A DNA stretch of 64,000 bases from Streptomyces sp. NBC_00289 (lineage in GTDB: Bacteria; Actinomycetota; Actinomycetes; Streptomycetales; Streptomycetaceae), in contig NZ_CP108047.1 in NCBI RefSeq assembly GCF_041435115.1, forward strand, positions 80,808-144,807. The letters run 5' to 3'. The position numbers and the translations under genes are program-made. The first letter of the stretch is position 1. The number at the start of each line of letters is the position of its first letter. The notes beneath the pieces are model-generated. The model saw nothing but the letters and a program-made list of their open reading frames with translations, did no database searches and had not been told where the DNA came from. Positions 46,238 to 54,269 of this stretch are shown here, in pieces.

Positions 46238-47746
46238 ATGACCGCCGAGGATGCCGCGCCTGCCGCGCGACCCGCAAGTCTGAAGGCCAACGCGATCGGG
46301 TTCGTGGACGCGCTCGTCATCGGGCTCAACGCTACCTCCCCCGCCTACTCGCTGGCGGCCGTGATCGGCCCGGTGGTGGCGCTGGTCGGGATCTACGCAC
46401 CCGGCGTCATGGTCGCGTCCTTCGTGCCGATGCTCTTCATCGCGTCGGCGTTCTACTACCTGAACAAGGTCGACCAGGACTGCGGCACGACCTTCTCCTG
46501 GGTCACCCGCGCCATGGGCCCGTGGGCCGGCTGGCTCGGCGGATGGGCCATCACGATGACCGGAGTCCTGGTCGTCGGCTCGCTCGCCGACGTGGCCGTC
46601 AGCTTCGCCCTGCTCGCCTTCGGCCTCGACAGTTGGGTGGACAACACCTTCGTCCGCCAGCTGATCACCGTACTACTCATCCTCGTCATGACAGCTGTGT
46701 GCGTCATCGGCACCGAGCTGTCGGCCAAGGTGCAGAACGCCCTCATCCTGGCCCAGGTCGCCTGCCTGCTGATCTTCGTGGGCGTGGCCCTCTACGCCGT
46801 CTACAACGGCACCAGCAAATACGACGCGGTGGAACCCGCCTTCAGCTGGCTGAACCCGTTCGGCGCAGGCGGTACGGCACTCACCGGCGGGCTGCTGCTA
46901 GGCGTCTTCATCTACTGGGGCTGGGAGGCAGCGGTCAACCTCACCGAAGAGGTCGAGGACTCCGCGACCGCCCCGGGCAAAGCAGGGCTCTGGTCGACCG
47001 TCATCCTGCTCGTGACCTACGTGTCCGTGGGCTTCGCCGTCGTGGCGTACGCCGGACCGACCTTCCTGGCCGAGAACGCCGACGAAGAGGAGTTCATCTT
47101 CGCCCAGCTCGCCACGGACGTCCTCGGCGGCTGGGACTGGATCCTGCTGCTGGCCGTCTCCACCTCCGCCATCGCCTCCACCCAGACGACGATCATCCCG
47201 GCCTCGCGCACCGCGCTGTCCATGGCCCGCCGCCGGGCACTGCCCGCCCACTACGGGCACATCAGCCCCCGGTTCCGCACGCCCGACGTGAGCACCTGGT
47301 GGGTCACCGGCATCGCCATCGCCTGGTACATCGCGGTGAGCCAGATCAGCGACAACGCCCTCTTCGACTCACTCACCGCGCTCTCCCTGCTCATCGCCTT
47401 CTACTACGCACTCACAGGCCTCGCCTGCGCGGCCTACTACCGCCGCCACCTCTTCGAGAGCGTCCACAACTTCATGTTCATCGGGCTCGGCCCGCTGGTC
47501 GGTACCGGACTGCTCACCTGGCTCCTGGTGCGGTCGGTCGCCGACATGTCCGACCCGGAGAACTCGTACAGCGGCACCTCGTGGTTCGGCCTCGGCCCTC
47601 CCCTCGTGATCGGCATCGGAATCACCCTCGCCGGAGTGATCATCATGGTCGTGTGGCGGCTGCGGGCCCCCACGTTCTGGCGGGAGCGCCCGAGCGTGGT
47701 GGACCCCGCCCTGGTTCACGCCGACGGCCCCCGCAAGAAATCCTGA
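46238..47746 (+). CDS. APC-family amino acid permease
   Basis: A 502-aa protein with about 12 membrane helices. The family start is IGFVDALVIGLNATSPAYSL and DQDCGTTFSWVTRAMGPWAG W, then GVFIYWGWEAAVNLTEEVED in the helix 6 region. The short cytoplasmic C-terminus is charged. ATG at 46238 follows GAGGGA. It is paired with the saccharopine-dehydrogenase-like gene and probably imports its substrate. Confidence 0.88.
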   Translation: MTAEDAAPAARPASLKANAIGFVDALVIGLNATSPAYSLAAVIGPVVALVGIYAPGVMVASFVPMLFIASAFYYLNKVDQDCGTTFSWVTRAMGPWAGWLGGWAITMTGVLVVGSLADVAVSFALLAFGLDSWVDNTFVRQLITVLLILVMTAVCVIGTELSAKVQNALILAQVACLLIFVGVALYAVYNGTSKYDAVEPAFSWLNPFGAGGTALTGGLLLGVFIYWGWEAAVNLTEEVEDSATAPGKAGLWSTVILLVTYVSVGFAVVAYAGPTFLAENADEEEFIFAQLATDVLGGWDWILLLAVSTSAIASTQTTIIPASRTALSMARRRALPAHYGHISPRFRTPDVSTWWVTGIAIAWYIAVSQISDNALFDSLTALSLLIAFYYALTGLACAAYYRRHLFESVHNFMFIGLGPLVGTGLLTWLLVRSVADMSDPENSYSGTSWFGLGPPLVIGIGITLAGVIIMVVWRLRAPTFWRERPSVVDPALVHADGPRKKS

Positions 47747-47884
47747 GTAGGGCGTTGTCATCTCTGAAGGGGTGAGGCTGGTCAAGTGCTGGTGGTGTCC
47801 GGGTTGTTGCCGGTGCGGGTTGGTTTCCGGGCAGGGGCGGATTGCGGCGCGGGGTTGGGCTGTGGCGCCGGGGGCGGTGATGTG

Positions 47885-47976
47885 GAGTTGGGTGTCTCGC
47901 CCCAGTGGGTGTGGTCGTGGCGGTGCAGATCCATGCCCACGATCTGCCGTCCGCCGTAGTCTGGTCGATGGTCCAT
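47885..47976 (-). pseudogene. IS110-like transposase N-terminal scrap
   Basis: MDHRPDYGGRQIVGMDLHRH resembles the first strand of IS110 transposases (xVGxDLHR). Coding sense ends after about 30 codons. Confidence 0.35.
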
Positions 47977-48585
47977 CTCAGGGGCCTCCTGCCTGTGGAC
48001 GGTCGTACTACTTCCTTCTGGACCGAGCATCGTCCGCACCCGGCGGCCCTGGCCGCCTCATCCCGGGGTTCCACAGAAGTCGGCTCGCCTAGAGACACGA
48101 GCTGTGCTGTGACCTGCACCTTCAGTTTGTCTGCCTGAATTGTCCGTGTCCCTAGGCGTAGACGTCTTCGCTGGTCAGGGCGCCAGCAGGGTAGCCGCAG
48201 TCCCTCGACAATTCCGCAAAAACACGGGGTTATTCATGCCGAATTGCCCCTTCTGTGACCCGCTTCAGTGGAGTGTGGCGGGGACTCGAAGAGCGCTACG
48301 TGATCGGGTAGCGTTGCAGCAACGCCCCTGCCTCAAGGAGCTCTTGGCGATCCTCGGAGCGCTGGCCAGCGAGAATGCCCGCGCATAGGGACACGCCGTT
48401 TCGCTATGCTTTGCCGCATCTCCCCAGGTCAGCCAGCATATTGTGACTCTAGGTGACGGACGTTCTGTGGAACCCGGGTCATCCGCCGTGACCAGATGCA
48501 CCCGCCGGGTGCCGTCCTCAAGCCGCTCGACCCGGTGTACGGACACCCCGGCCAGATCCAGCAACAACGTCGTATCGTTGACCAC
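47977..48585 (-). pseudogene. ISL3-family transposase N-terminus interrupted by copy B
   Basis: From 48585: MVNDTTLLLDLAGVSVHRVE, RLEDGTRRVHLVTAD; then copy B; then DEAARAAGCGRCSVQKEVVR on the far side (48062-47977). Taking out the element with one TCATC copy gives an uninterrupted VTADEAARAAGCGRC, the zinc-finger start of ISL3 transposases. The rest of the gene is lost. Confidence 0.75.
48063..48478. mobile_element. Non-coding miniature mobile element, copy B (416 bp)
   Basis: Ends CC(G/C)GGGTTCCACAGAA, flanked by the 5-bp repeat TCATC (48058-48062 and 48479-48483), inside an ISL3 transposase remnant. Same internal plan as copy A: 33-bp repeats at 48146-48178 and, inverted, 48362-48394; both copies share the hairpin CGCTAC..GTAGCG at 48294-48313 (40748-40767 in A). 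No open frame for a transposase. Confidence 0.85.
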
Positions 48586-49321
48586 GCCCGTGGCTCCCCA
48601 GATGATCGTTCTTCTGCCTCAAGAACAGAAATGATCACCCAAGTACCACGGGCGTCCTGCATCCAGGACCGACAACCACTCCACTCATCACGGACTGTGA
48701 CGGGAAGTCAGTACGTACTCCGACACGCACCGCTTAACTTCGAAGACCCGGATTTTCCCGGCCGCGGGGCGGGCCCGCCAGGGCCCGGGATGACTTCGTT
48801 GCGTCCGGTCGCGCGCCCTCCCGACATCGTCACACTGCCAACACTGCCGTGACCTGCACACTCACGAAATCACCGCGACTTTGCAATCGCCCTGACTGAC
48901 CGCCTGCGGCGTCACCCCAAGCACCACAGCGACCTCGCTCTACCGCATCCGTTGTAAGAGATCCGCCGAATGCACACGCCGCCACTCCAGCTCAACTGGG
49001 CCCAAAAGTCGACGAGTTCGAGTCCCCATACATCCCGCATGCCGAACGTGACCAAAATATCAAACACTCCTCAAAGATCAGTAGGACTACACTGCCGTGA
49101 CCGTAAGTATTAATTACTCAATTGAGCAGGGTGGGATTTGGGCATAGTGAAGGCGCTACCCCAAAATTCCTACCCGGGCCTGCGTCATGCACATTTGATG
49201 ACACTTGACCAAATACATTTGGGGCAGGCTGGCCTTTCAGTCCCGAGCCACGCAAACTCCCACCCGACATCCGGGCAGGCCGCCACTCGACCAGCGGCAG
49301 ATCCGGTGAGTGAGGTAAATC
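48586..49321 (+). other. Upstream region of the lanthipeptide cluster
   Basis: No supported gene. The minus strand at about 48870-48960 has a faint helix-turn-helix-like piece that could be transposase debris. The last ~270 bases are AT-rich for this DNA (for example TAAGTATTAATTACTCAATT near 49105) and probably hold the promoter of the lanL operon. GAGTGAGG precedes the lanL ATG. Confidence 0.4.
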
Positions 49322-52078
49322 ATGACGCAACAGCAAGAATCTGCCGAATCGAAAGCCAATACCGATTCGCTTTTGCTTGATGTGGTTCAGGCAGTTTTGG
49401 GGCGAAATGACGGTGGCCACGCCTACACAGTAAGACAAGAGCGCTTCTGGTGTTCCGCTACGCCTAGATGGTTTGCCCCTCGGACGCAGGGGTGGAAGCT
49501 GCATGTGTCCGCGACGCCATTGTCGGCACCGATCATACTGGGGCGCGTAAGCGAGCTTCTTGTGCGGCGTGGGTGCGCCTTCAAGTTTGCAGGGAATCTA
49601 CAGCGCGTGGTGGAGCAGGTATCGGTGAACTACAGTCGCGGCGGCGGAGGCAAGTTCATCACCGTCTACCCCGAAGATGATGAGCAGTTTCGTCAGGTCG
49701 CCTCAGAACTTGATTTCGCAGTCAACGGCTTGCCTGGCCCGAGAATATTGTCCGACCGGCAATTGCGGCCGGGCAGTCTGATTCACTACAGATACGGCGT
49801 TTTCAGCGCCGAGGATCAGCTTACTAACGATGGCGCTTTCGAGTCGATGCTGACAGCGCCGGACGGCTTGCATTTGAGCGATCAGCGGCTTCCGTGGTTC
49901 AGTCCCCCAACATGGGCACCCTCACCATTCCTCGACGAACAGATGGTGGTGCCCACTGCGCCGGAGGCGGTCACTCTGCATGGCCGATTTGCAGCACAGA
50001 GAGCACTTAAACAGGCTAACAAAGGCGGCGTTTATCTGGCGGTTGATGAGCATGTCGGCACTCAGGTCGTCATAAAGCAGGCCCGTGCGCACGTATGCGC
50101 TCGCTTTGATGGTACCGACATCCGTGACACACTACGTCACGAAGCGGCCATGCTGGATGAGTTCGCTCCATTGGGAATCGCACCTGCCAAAGTTGCTCTA
50201 TTCGAGCAACAGAACGACTTGTTCCTCGTTGAGGAATATGTGCCCGGTGTTAAATTGCGCCGCTGGGTTACCGAGTCACTTATCAAGCCGGGCGGACAGT
50301 CATGGCGGCAGGCTGTGTCCATGATCGGAGATTTGGTGGAGCTGCTGGCTACCGCGCACAGGACCGGTCTGGTATTGCGGGATTTCAATCCCAACAATGT
50401 CATGGTGCTCCCTAATGATGAAGTACGGCTGATCGATCTGGAACACGCGGTGAAGCCTGGCGTAGAAGTAACCTCCGTGGAGACTGCCGGATATGCGGCC
50501 CCCGAGGCCACGGAGAGTGCGCATGGTCCGGCTCCGGAGCAGTCGGCGGATCTTTTCAGCCTCGGTGCGACTATCTTCTATGTCATCACTGGAGTCGATC
50601 CGTCTCTGGTCGCTGACCACCCCAGAGAGCGCTCGATCCAAAGTCGGTTGGACCACCTGGCGTCCGCCATGGAAGCCGCTCACCCCGCCCTATCCAGGTT
50701 CGTGCCGCTCATTCGTGGACTGATGACGGATAACCCACAGAACCGTTGGGAAGTACCACAGGTCCGTGCATTTCTGACGAAGCTTCCGAAATCCCTGCCC
50801 GCCACAGCATCAGCACGTTCCAGGAAAAGGACTGGAGCACCTCACCTATCCGGTGAGGTTCAAGACCGGTTGCTCTCAGACGGTCTGACTCATGCGGTGC
50901 GCACCATGACCCCTGATGCTAATTGGCTATGGCCTGCGTCATTCTCAGGGATGACGGCGGACCCTTGTAATGTGCAGCACGGTGCTGCTGGCGTGCTGGC
51001 CGTTTTGACCCGCGCAGCGCAGGCTTACGGCAAGGAATCTCTGCATGATTCGGTCCGCGAGGTCGCGGCTTGGGTTGACGAGCGAGCTTACGTAATTCCC
51101 CGACTGCTTCCCGGGCTTTATTTCGGGCGGTCGGGCACAGCGTGGGCGCTGCACGATGCGGCCAGTTATCTGGGTGACCAACCTATGGTTGAACGGGCCA
51201 TAGAACTGGCCAAGCAGATTCCGGTAAAATGGGACAATCCCGATGTCTGCCATGGACTCGCGGGCGCCGGTCTGGCGCATCTACACCTGTGGCGAGCGAC
51301 CGGAGACTGTGAACTATACGAACGGGCGCTGGCGTATGCGGATGCCGTATACGCTGCCGCCGAGGTTCATGAAGGCCTGGCGCTGTGGCCCATCCCTGCC
51401 GATTTCGATTCCGCGCTAGCCGGCACCGCCCAGTACGGATTCGCTCACGGCGCTGCGGGCGTAGGAGCGTTCATGCTCGCTGCGGCTGTTGCGAGTGGCC
51501 AGGAGAAGTATCTGCAGGCTGCCCTAGCCGCCGGAAGAACTTTGGAGCAAGCGGCCGATGTGGAGCAGGGCGCCGCGTGGTGGCCATCTGGAGACAAGGG
51601 AGATGACTCACGCCTGCCGCACTGGTGCAGTGGCTCCGCCGGTGTGGGCACGTTTTTGATCCGCTTGTGGCAGGCTACCGGCGAGCAGCGTTGGCTAGGC
51701 CTGGCACAAGGGGCTGCCCATGCAGTCATGCAGAACTTGTGGCATACCACGCCTTCTGCCTGTCACGGCCTGGCGGGTCGGGGCGAGTTTCTCCTCGACA
51801 TGGCGCAGTTGACAGGTGAGGCTCATTACCGGGGCCAGGCAGAAGAGGTCGCCGCGATTCTCGAACCGCGTCATGCCTTGCGTGATGGGCTCATGGTACT
51901 GGGCGATGAGAGTGGGCGCGATGTTACTTTGGGTTACAACACGGGATTGAGTGGCGTTCTGGGTTTCTTGCTTCGGCTCCAAGATGGGGGCCAGCGTTGG
52001 TGGATGGCCGACGCCGACATGCCGAAGACGGTTCCTGTCCAGCAGACCACATTGATCGCTCTGCCCGGAGCACGGTAA
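49322..52078 (+). CDS. lanL: Class IV-type lanthipeptide synthetase (lyase-kinase-cyclase)
   Basis: A 918-aa enzyme expected to phosphorylate Ser/Thr of the precursor, eliminate phosphate and close thioether rings. Residues ~1-225 form the lyase region. A Ser/Thr kinase domain follows: Lys in QVVIKQARAH (~252), catalytic loop LVLRDFNPNNVMV (D354, N359) and LIDLEHA (D372). The cyclase domain, ~530-918, keeps zinc ligands: Cys in HWCSGSAG (769) and Cys-His in ACHGLAGRG (814-815). The retained zinc site favours LanL (class IV) over zinc-free LanKC (class III). Four bases separate it from the protease gene. Base composition is lower in GC than its flanks, suggesting transfer. Confidence 0.9.
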   Translation: MTQQQESAESKANTDSLLLDVVQAVLGRNDGGHAYTVRQERFWCSATPRWFAPRTQGWKLHVSATPLSAPIILGRVSELLVRRGCAFKFAGNLQRVVEQVSVNYSRGGGGKFITVYPEDDEQFRQVASELDFAVNGLPGPRILSDRQLRPGSLIHYRYGVFSAEDQLTNDGAFESMLTAPDGLHLSDQRLPWFSPPTWAPSPFLDEQMVVPTAPEAVTLHGRFAAQRALKQANKGGVYLAVDEHVGTQVVIKQARAHVCARFDGTDIRDTLRHEAAMLDEFAPLGIAPAKVALFEQQNDLFLVEEYVPGVKLRRWVTESLIKPGGQSWRQAVSMIGDLVELLATAHRTGLVLRDFNPNNVMVLPNDEVRLIDLEHAVKPGVEVTSVETAGYAAPEATESAHGPAPEQSADLFSLGATIFYVITGVDPSLVADHPRERSIQSRLDHLASAMEAAHPALSRFVPLIRGLMTDNPQNRWEVPQVRAFLTKLPKSLPATASARSRKRTGAPHLSGEVQDRLLSDGLTHAVRTMTPDANWLWPASFSGMTADPCNVQHGAAGVLAVLTRAAQAYGKESLHDSVREVAAWVDERAYVIPRLLPGLYFGRSGTAWALHDAASYLGDQPMVERAIELAKQIPVKWDNPDVCHGLAGAGLAHLHLWRATGDCELYERALAYADAVYAAAEVHEGLALWPIPADFDSALAGTAQYGFAHGAAGVGAFMLAAAVASGQEKYLQAALAAGRTLEQAADVEQGAAWWPSGDKGDDSRLPHWCSGSAGVGTFLIRLWQATGEQRWLGLAQGAAHAVMQNLWHTTPSACHGLAGRGEFLLDMAQLTGEAHYRGQAEEVAAILEPRHALRDGLMVLGDESGRDVTLGYNTGLSGVLGFLLRLQDGGQRWWMADADMPKTVPVQQTTLIALPGAR

Positions 52079-52082
52079 TTTC

Positions 52083-53894
52083 ATGTTCTCCCACGCCAAA
52101 GAAGTGGTGGGAACGGGTGATAAAGGTGGCCTGGAGCGCACTGTGGTGTGGGGCACTGGATTCGCCTTCTCAGATACAGCCTTGCGTGCCGTGTGGCAGA
52201 GCAGTGATTTCCGCACCAATGCCCTGGAGACTTGGGCGTGGACTGACCAGGGGGCACGCCGCGCTGCGATAGCTGTCCCAGGGCTGACGGCAAGCATTCG
52301 GGGGCTATTGCCGTTGAGCGACGGACGAACACTGGTCGTGCGCGCTCTCAATGACCGATGGCAACTCGCTCTTCTGCCGCAGGCCAACTCGCTGGGGCGG
52401 GAGCAGCATGTAGGCGATCTTGCTGTCCGTCACGTGAGGCTTCTTCCCATACCAACTCCCCATGCCCTTGCAATGGCTGCGAGTGTGGATGATGCGAGCC
52501 GGGTTACGCTGTGGTTGGTTCGCGACACCGAACCTTGCCTGACAGCTCAGCTGGTTCTCCCTCCGGACACGGAGCTTCCCGGGAACCCTTCCTGGCTTGA
52601 CACCACCGGCCAGCTCTTGGGCTGCAACCAGGCCCATGCAGGACGAGTCCGCCCCGTAGTGGCTGATCTGAGGAATGGAATCGTCGCTCCGCTACCGGGC
52701 TGCCCGTCCGGTAGCGACTACCGTATCGCTCATACCAGCCGAGTGGGGGGTTGCGCCCTGCTCATGAGGAGTGACTTTGCAGGAACGACTGGGATGGCAT
52801 GGGCGGATTCCAAGGGTGTGAGGGATGTTCATTTCCCTACACCAACTGCGGTGGAAGGCATCGCCACCCCGCTCGCCGTGGACCCGATTGGCCGCCGGAT
52901 AGCCCTGAAGGTTGACCATGGAGCCGCATCTCAACTCTTGGTCTACCGCAATGATGGTGACGGCGCAGACCTGGTTGACACTCCACCAGGGATTCTCCAT
53001 TCGATTGCCCGGTGGAGTGATCACGGCCTGCATCTGGTCCATTCCTCCCCAGCCCAGCGAGCCGATATCGCAACTGTCACCTTCACCCCCACCCCGACGT
53101 GGCATACGCCCGCGGCCAATCCGGCCGATACAGGGGAACCTCTGGCGCACTCGGAGTGGATGGACGGGCCGGCCGGGCCAATTGAGACCGTTGTGTATGG
53201 CGGTCGGAATTGGCGTCAGGCCCCCTATTTGCTGATGGCCTTGCACGGCGGTCCACACCAGGCCTGGCGCCTGGATTTCAATCCGTTCTTTCAGCGTTTG
53301 ACTTCCGCCGGTATCACCGTCGTGGCGCCAAACCAACGCGGGAGTAGCGGCTACAGCCTTGAGCACCGGGACGCTATCCGCGGCAATTGGGGCGGCCCGG
53401 ATTTGGAGGATGTCTGCTATCTGGCCCAAACCCTTGCCGCAGAGCGTCGCCCCATCGCTGAAGCATCACTACTGCTTTTCGGGGTGAGCTACGGCGCATT
53501 CCTTGCCCTGCGCGCCATCACGCGGCTCCCGGAATTGTGGGCCCGCTGTGCACTCGTCGCCCCTTTTTCTTCAGTGGCGAGCCTATATGCTGACGCTAGC
53601 GCCGGGGTGCGTGAATTCTTGCGGACTTCGGAGGCATCCGACCACGTCAACCAGCCATTCCAAGCCTCTCCTGCAACGGCACTTCGCAAGTTCCCACAAG
53701 TGCTCATATTGCACGGAAAGGATGATCCGATGATACCTGTCACCCAGGGCCGGAAGATCCGAACCAGCCTACTGCGTGCCAACGGCCATAGGTCCAGTGG
53801 CCTCGAGTACCTGGAAGTTCCTGGAGGTCATGACGTGCTTTCTCCCTCACCCGATCTCCAGGAACATATCGTCCACTTCCTGCAAGCAAAGTGA
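52083..53894 (+). CDS. S9 prolyl-oligopeptidase-like protease, probable leader peptidase
   Basis: A 603-aa protein: N-terminal beta-propeller-like half (~1-350), C-terminal alpha/beta hydrolase. Catalytic triad candidates are Ser469 in FGVSYGAF, Asp548 in HGKDDPMIP and His583 in GGHDVL. S9 enzymes of this kind are known to trim class III lanthipeptide leaders, and position between lanL and lanA supports that use. No signal peptide, so it acts in the cytoplasm before or during export. It follows lanL almost directly (ATG five bases past its stop codon). Confidence 0.85.
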   Translation: MFSHAKEVVGTGDKGGLERTVVWGTGFAFSDTALRAVWQSSDFRTNALETWAWTDQGARRAAIAVPGLTASIRGLLPLSDGRTLVVRALNDRWQLALLPQANSLGREQHVGDLAVRHVRLLPIPTPHALAMAASVDDASRVTLWLVRDTEPCLTAQLVLPPDTELPGNPSWLDTTGQLLGCNQAHAGRVRPVVADLRNGIVAPLPGCPSGSDYRIAHTSRVGGCALLMRSDFAGTTGMAWADSKGVRDVHFPTPTAVEGIATPLAVDPIGRRIALKVDHGAASQLLVYRNDGDGADLVDTPPGILHSIARWSDHGLHLVHSSPAQRADIATVTFTPTPTWHTPAANPADTGEPLAHSEWMDGPAGPIETVVYGGRNWRQAPYLLMALHGGPHQAWRLDFNPFFQRLTSAGITVVAPNQRGSSGYSLEHRDAIRGNWGGPDLEDVCYLAQTLAAERRPIAEASLLLFGVSYGAFLALRAITRLPELWARCALVAPFSSVASLYADASAGVREFLRTSEASDHVNQPFQASPATALRKFPQVLILHGKDDPMIPVTQGRKIRTSLLRANGHRSSGLEYLEVPGGHDVLSPSPDLQEHIVHFLQAK

Positions 53895-53957
53895 CGACTG
53901 AGACCCCTTAGGCATTCCCGCCTGAGGTCAGAAAAAAATTCACACAAGGATAAGCCC

Positions 53958-54176
53958 ATGGAACTTAATATTGATGCACTCCAGATGCTCCCTGTGGATG
54001 ATCCTCGAGCCGACCAACCCATCGGACTCCAAGGTTGTGAAGGCACATGCGTCTTCACTGCGAACACCGGAAACAACACTCTCCAATCATCATGCGGGTG
54101 CACCTACGTGTGCACAGAGGCCGGGTGCGCCAGCGTCTACGGCAACTGCAGCCACGTCGGTACATGCATATGCTAA
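53958..54176 (+). CDS. lanA: Cys-rich lanthipeptide precursor peptide
   Basis: A 72-aa peptide. The leader MELNIDALQMLPVDDPRADQ carries the LQ-x-LP--DP pattern of class III/IV leaders. The core, starting near GLQ|GCEGTC, holds nine Cys and eleven Ser/Thr and ends ..HVGTCIC. That is a longer and more Cys-rich core than the known small class IV products. AAGGA lies seven bases before the ATG at 53958. Just after the gene is a GGCAGTT/AACTGCC hairpin that may raise its mRNA level relative to the genes downstream. Exact leader/core border is inferred. Confidence 0.85.
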   Translation: MELNIDALQMLPVDDPRADQPIGLQGCEGTCVFTANTGNNTLQSSCGCTYVCTEAGCASVYGNCSHVGTCIC

Positions 54177-54205
54177 CTCGCAGTAAAGGTCGGATGTCAT
54201 CAGCG

Positions 54206-54222
54206 GGCAGTTAAAAACTGCC
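54206..54222 (+). terminator. Hairpin after lanA, possible attenuator
   Basis: GGCAGTT-AAA-AACTGCC, followed by TGTTG rather than a T run. It lies between lanA and the ABC gene, where partial termination or 3'-end protection would give excess precursor mRNA. Confidence 0.55.
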
Positions 54223-54269
54223 TGTTGAAGCCGTTCAGTTGAGCCCCTGAACGTGAAGGAGGCAGCGAA

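Noticed and set aside
45937..47775. 612-codon plus-strand frame over the dehydrogenase and permease
   Set aside because: Arg/Pro-rich out-of-frame shadow; it overlaps two genes with clear family motifs.
49322..52078. Calling the synthetase class III (LanKC)
   Set aside because: The cyclase domain keeps the Cys and Cys-His zinc ligands that class III enzymes lack, so class IV (LanL) fits better.
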